Assembly: GCA_963832245.1 (NCBI GenBank) | Contig: CAWHTG010000004.1 | Span: 2,046,001-2,110,000, forward strand | Direction: 5' to 3' | Source: JABDBE01 sp963832245 | GTDB taxonomy: Bacteria; Acidobacteriota; Terriglobia; Terriglobales; Acidobacteriaceae | DNA length: 64,000 nt | Shown: positions 62,064 through 64,000 of the stretch, piece by piece | How the letters are laid out: the number at the start of each line of letters is the position of its first letter | Numbering within the stretch: position 1 is the first letter of the stretch | Program-made: the position numbers and the translations under genes | Notes under the pieces: model-generated | Told to the model about the DNA's origin: nothing | Databases searched by the model: none | What the model saw: the letters and a program-made list of their open reading frames with translations, nothing else

Positions 62064-63796
62064 TGCGCAGTTCTCGCTTGCGGCTCGGAGACACGCCGTC
62101 CGATCTCGGGGAAGGACTGATCCGCCACGTAGTAGAGCCGGATGGATCGGCCGACAACACACACCGGCTGATATGCATTCAGCCAGGAAAAGCTATCGGT
62201 GGGCAACCCAAGCCCTCCAGCTTTAAGCCGCAGAAGACTGATAGCTACCCAACCGGTCGTCGGCTGATGAGGAGCGAGCTGCTTGAAACGTGGGAGACTG
62301 AACTGTGTAAGGTCCAAGCCAGCGCTGCCCGCATAGGCAATCGATACTTCGTCAATGTGTTTTTGCTGCAAGGTGGAAGACAGGCGAAGCAGATCTTGTC
62401 CCCAATCCAAATCGCTGTCGACAAGAATCCGTTCCGGGTGCTGACCGGCGAACTCGTTGAAGTAGGCCAGGTAGTCGGGATGGATTCGCATCGAAGCGGC
62501 AAGATGCCAAGTCAGCAGGACCAGAATCAGCACGGCCCCGACGTGATTCTTGTTGGCAGTATTCCAGACATGGTAGGCGCCTACTCCGCCAATGATTGCA
62601 AATAAAGGATAGATGGGCAGAATATGGCGGACTCCGATATTAATCTGGCTGAACATGCAAATTAGAAGAATGCTCAGAGCGCAAATCACCGGCGCAGCCG
62701 CAATCCAGTTCTTCTCTCGCCACGAAGACTTCAGCAGACTGACGCTGCCTATACCCACGAGAATCAATAAGGCAACAGTGGTCTTCACGGTTAAGGCCAC
62801 GGGAAAGAAGTACCACCAACCGGTTTTGCGGATATGGCCGAGCAGGTAAGCCTTAGCGCCCATCGCGTTCTTTTGGCGGATTTCAGCCAGTCCTTGAAGA
62901 AACGCTGGTGCAGGGATTGAGCGAGACTCCGCAACCGCATATGACCAGTTATGAAAAGTGCCGTGCGGGCCAAAAACGTGATCGAGCGTGGGGTGCGGCC
63001 TGCCCGCTTCGGTGGTTACAGAACCTAGCGAGAAACGATACCCGGCCCAAATCACCAGAAACATTATTAGGGCAGCCAAGAAAACGCCCTTTGCCCACCG
63101 AAACGGCGGTTCTGTCACGATCGCATTCTTGCTTCTCGCCACAAACCATCGCCAAACCAACAGCGCTGCTGCACAAACCGGCAGGAAACCGAGAGCGCTG
63201 AACTTTGAGAGCACCGCAATTCCGGCTATCGATCCAAATACCACACAGCGCAAATACGTCGGACGATCAAGAAGAGCAATGAAAGCCAGCAAAGCACCTG
63301 CGACCGTCGCAGTAGTTGCCATATCTGTCGTCGCTAAACCAGCATGCCCCAAGATAACCGGAGTAGTGGTGAACAACAGAGCCGCGAGCACAGCGGGCTT
63401 TTCACCGTATCGGCTTTTTGTCCAGAACCAAACCAAGATAGTCGCCAGCAGAAAAAAAGGCAGCACACCTAACCGCGCTAAGGTGAGGTTGTGGCGGTAG
63501 CTGCCGTCGAGCAGAATTCTATTTCCTTCTTCCCACATACCATGTTGATCGGTGAGGCGAAGGCCGGAAAGATACGGTCCCATTGCGATTGCAACTCGGG
63601 CCAGCGGCGGATGAAGCGGCTCGAAGGTGTAAGTTCCCCGCTGCAGCCATTCCATGCCAGTTATCAGATGAGCTGGTTCGTCCGTCGTCTGACTGAATAC
63701 CTTATAGGTTGAAATAATTCGAGCCACACCGATCCCAGCCAGCAAGGAGAAAACCACTCCCCCAATGATGCTTCGCCGATTAGCTGTGATTGGCAT
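62060..63796 (-). CDS. GT39-like membrane glycosyltransferase
   Basis: About 578 residues from ATG at 63796. The longer frame to 63874 runs inside the previous gene and adds an Arg-rich, unhelpful leader. First outer loop T-T-D-E-P-A-H-L (catalytic Asp-Glu) and L-H-P-P-L-A-R are PMT_2 marks. A C-terminal soluble part near 460-578 holds D-S-D-L-D-W-G-Q-D, a signature I associate with these large bacterial GT39 proteins. Its last 45 residues match those of the partial gene next to it, so the two are tandem copies. Confidence 0.85.
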   Translation of the reverse strand: MPITANRRSIIGGVVFSLLAGIGVARIISTYKVFSQTTDEPAHLITGMEWLQRGTYTFEPLHPPLARVAIAMGPYLSGLRLTDQHGMWEEGNRILLDGSYRHNLTLARLGVLPFFLLATILVWFWTKSRYGEKPAVLAALLFTTTPVILGHAGLATTDMATTATVAGALLAFIALLDRPTYLRCVVFGSIAGIAVLSKFSALGFLPVCAAALLVWRWFVARSKNAIVTEPPFRWAKGVFLAALIMFLVIWAGYRFSLGSVTTEAGRPHPTLDHVFGPHGTFHNWSYAVAESRSIPAPAFLQGLAEIRQKNAMGAKAYLLGHIRKTGWWYFFPVALTVKTTVALLILVGIGSVSLLKSSWREKNWIAAAPVICALSILLICMFSQINIGVRHILPIYPLFAIIGGVGAYHVWNTANKNHVGAVLILVLLTWHLAASMRIHPDYLAYFNEFAGQHPERILVDSDLDWGQDLLRLSSTLQQKHIDEVSIAYAGSAGLDLTQFSLPRFKQLAPHQPTTGWVAISLLRLKAGGLGLPTDSFSWLNAYQPVCVVGRSIRLYYVADQSFPEIGRRVSEPQARTAQ

Positions 63797-64000
63797 GATG
63801 ATCTGCTTTCGCCTCGGAGCCCGCGGGTTCCGCTGCAACCGGCGGAATGTAGTAAACGAAGATGGAATGTCCAATTCTCTGCACGGGCTGATAGGCGTTT
63901 AACCAGGAAAACGGACCAGTCCCCGGCCGCATCTTATTAAAGTTCCCTGGAACTGAGTAATAAAGCGGCATGCCCGGAGGCGCGGCTTGAACGACAAAAG
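63780..64000 (-). CDS. C-terminal part of a second GT39-like protein (runs off the edge)
   Basis: Open from the right edge to the stop at 63780, about 73 residues. P-F-S-W-L-N-A-Y-Q-P-V and I-F-V-Y-Y-I-P-P align with F-S-W-L-N-A-Y-Q-P-V and I-R-L-Y-Y-V-A-D near the end of the neighbour. The upstream remainder lies outside the window. The end overlaps the start of the next gene by 17 bp, fitting a shared transcript. Confidence 0.8.
   Translation of the reverse strand, partial: FVVQAAPPGMPLYYSVPGNFNKMRPGTGPFSWLNAYQPVQRIGHSIFVYYIPPVAAEPAGSEAKADHHANHS

Overview
The window most likely comes from an acidobacterium (phylum Acidobacteriota, class Terriglobia or a relative). This is inferred from gene content, not from any marker gene: a very large secreted SBBP/BACON/IPT/malectin protein, a HAF-repeat protein remnant, a fused MFS-spermidine synthase, and many SGNH and GT-C membrane proteins. 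No rRNA, tRNA, CRISPR array, phage or insertion sequence was recognised. Coding density is high, and from about 9.4 kb to the right edge nearly every gene is on the minus strand with 4-base or near-zero junctions, so long transcription units are likely.

Left edge (1-8.4 kb): gene-poor DNA with a perfect 21-bp palindrome, a HAF-repeat gene broken by several frameshifts, a secreted alpha/beta-hydrolase, and a 1799-residue secreted beta-propeller/IPT/malectin protein. That gene contains a 956-bp segment duplicated with a single mismatch.

Surface polysaccharide region (8.4-64 kb): nucleotide-sugar enzymes (UDP-glucuronate epimerase-like, UDP-glucose dehydrogenase, a second epimerase), polyprenyl-phosphate-sugar-synthase-like GT2s, other GT2 and GT4 transferases, several GT-C multi-pass transferases, a Wzx-type flippase, a polysaccharide deacetylase, a radical SAM enzyme, a NodU/CmcH-type carbamoyltransferase with SxtJ/SxtK-like small partners, a sulfatase-fold membrane enzyme with a Thr nucleophile, a GMC flavoprotein with a ferredoxin-like cysteine motif, and six SGNH proteins. 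No Wza/Wzc export machinery and no phosphoglycosyltransferase were seen, so the pathway is not complete in this window.

The most interesting part is 12.8-27.7 kb. It encodes a stand-alone adenylation enzyme whose ten specificity positions read D-L-L-Y-L-A-L-V-C-K (as I recall it, the L-prolyl-AMP ligase signature of pyrrole antibiotic pathways), a carrier protein, a prolyl-carrier-dehydrogenase-like acyl-CoA dehydrogenase and a flavin-dependent halogenase-like protein. This is the gene set that makes (halo)pyrrole-2-carboxyl-S-carrier protein. It is interleaved with two MBOAT + SGNH pairs arranged like DltB + DltD. The proposal is a Dlt-like machine that builds a pyrrole-2-carboxyl group (possibly halogenated) on a carrier protein and transfers it across the membrane to a surface glycan. 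The enzyme families are well supported by sequence; the assembled function is inference.
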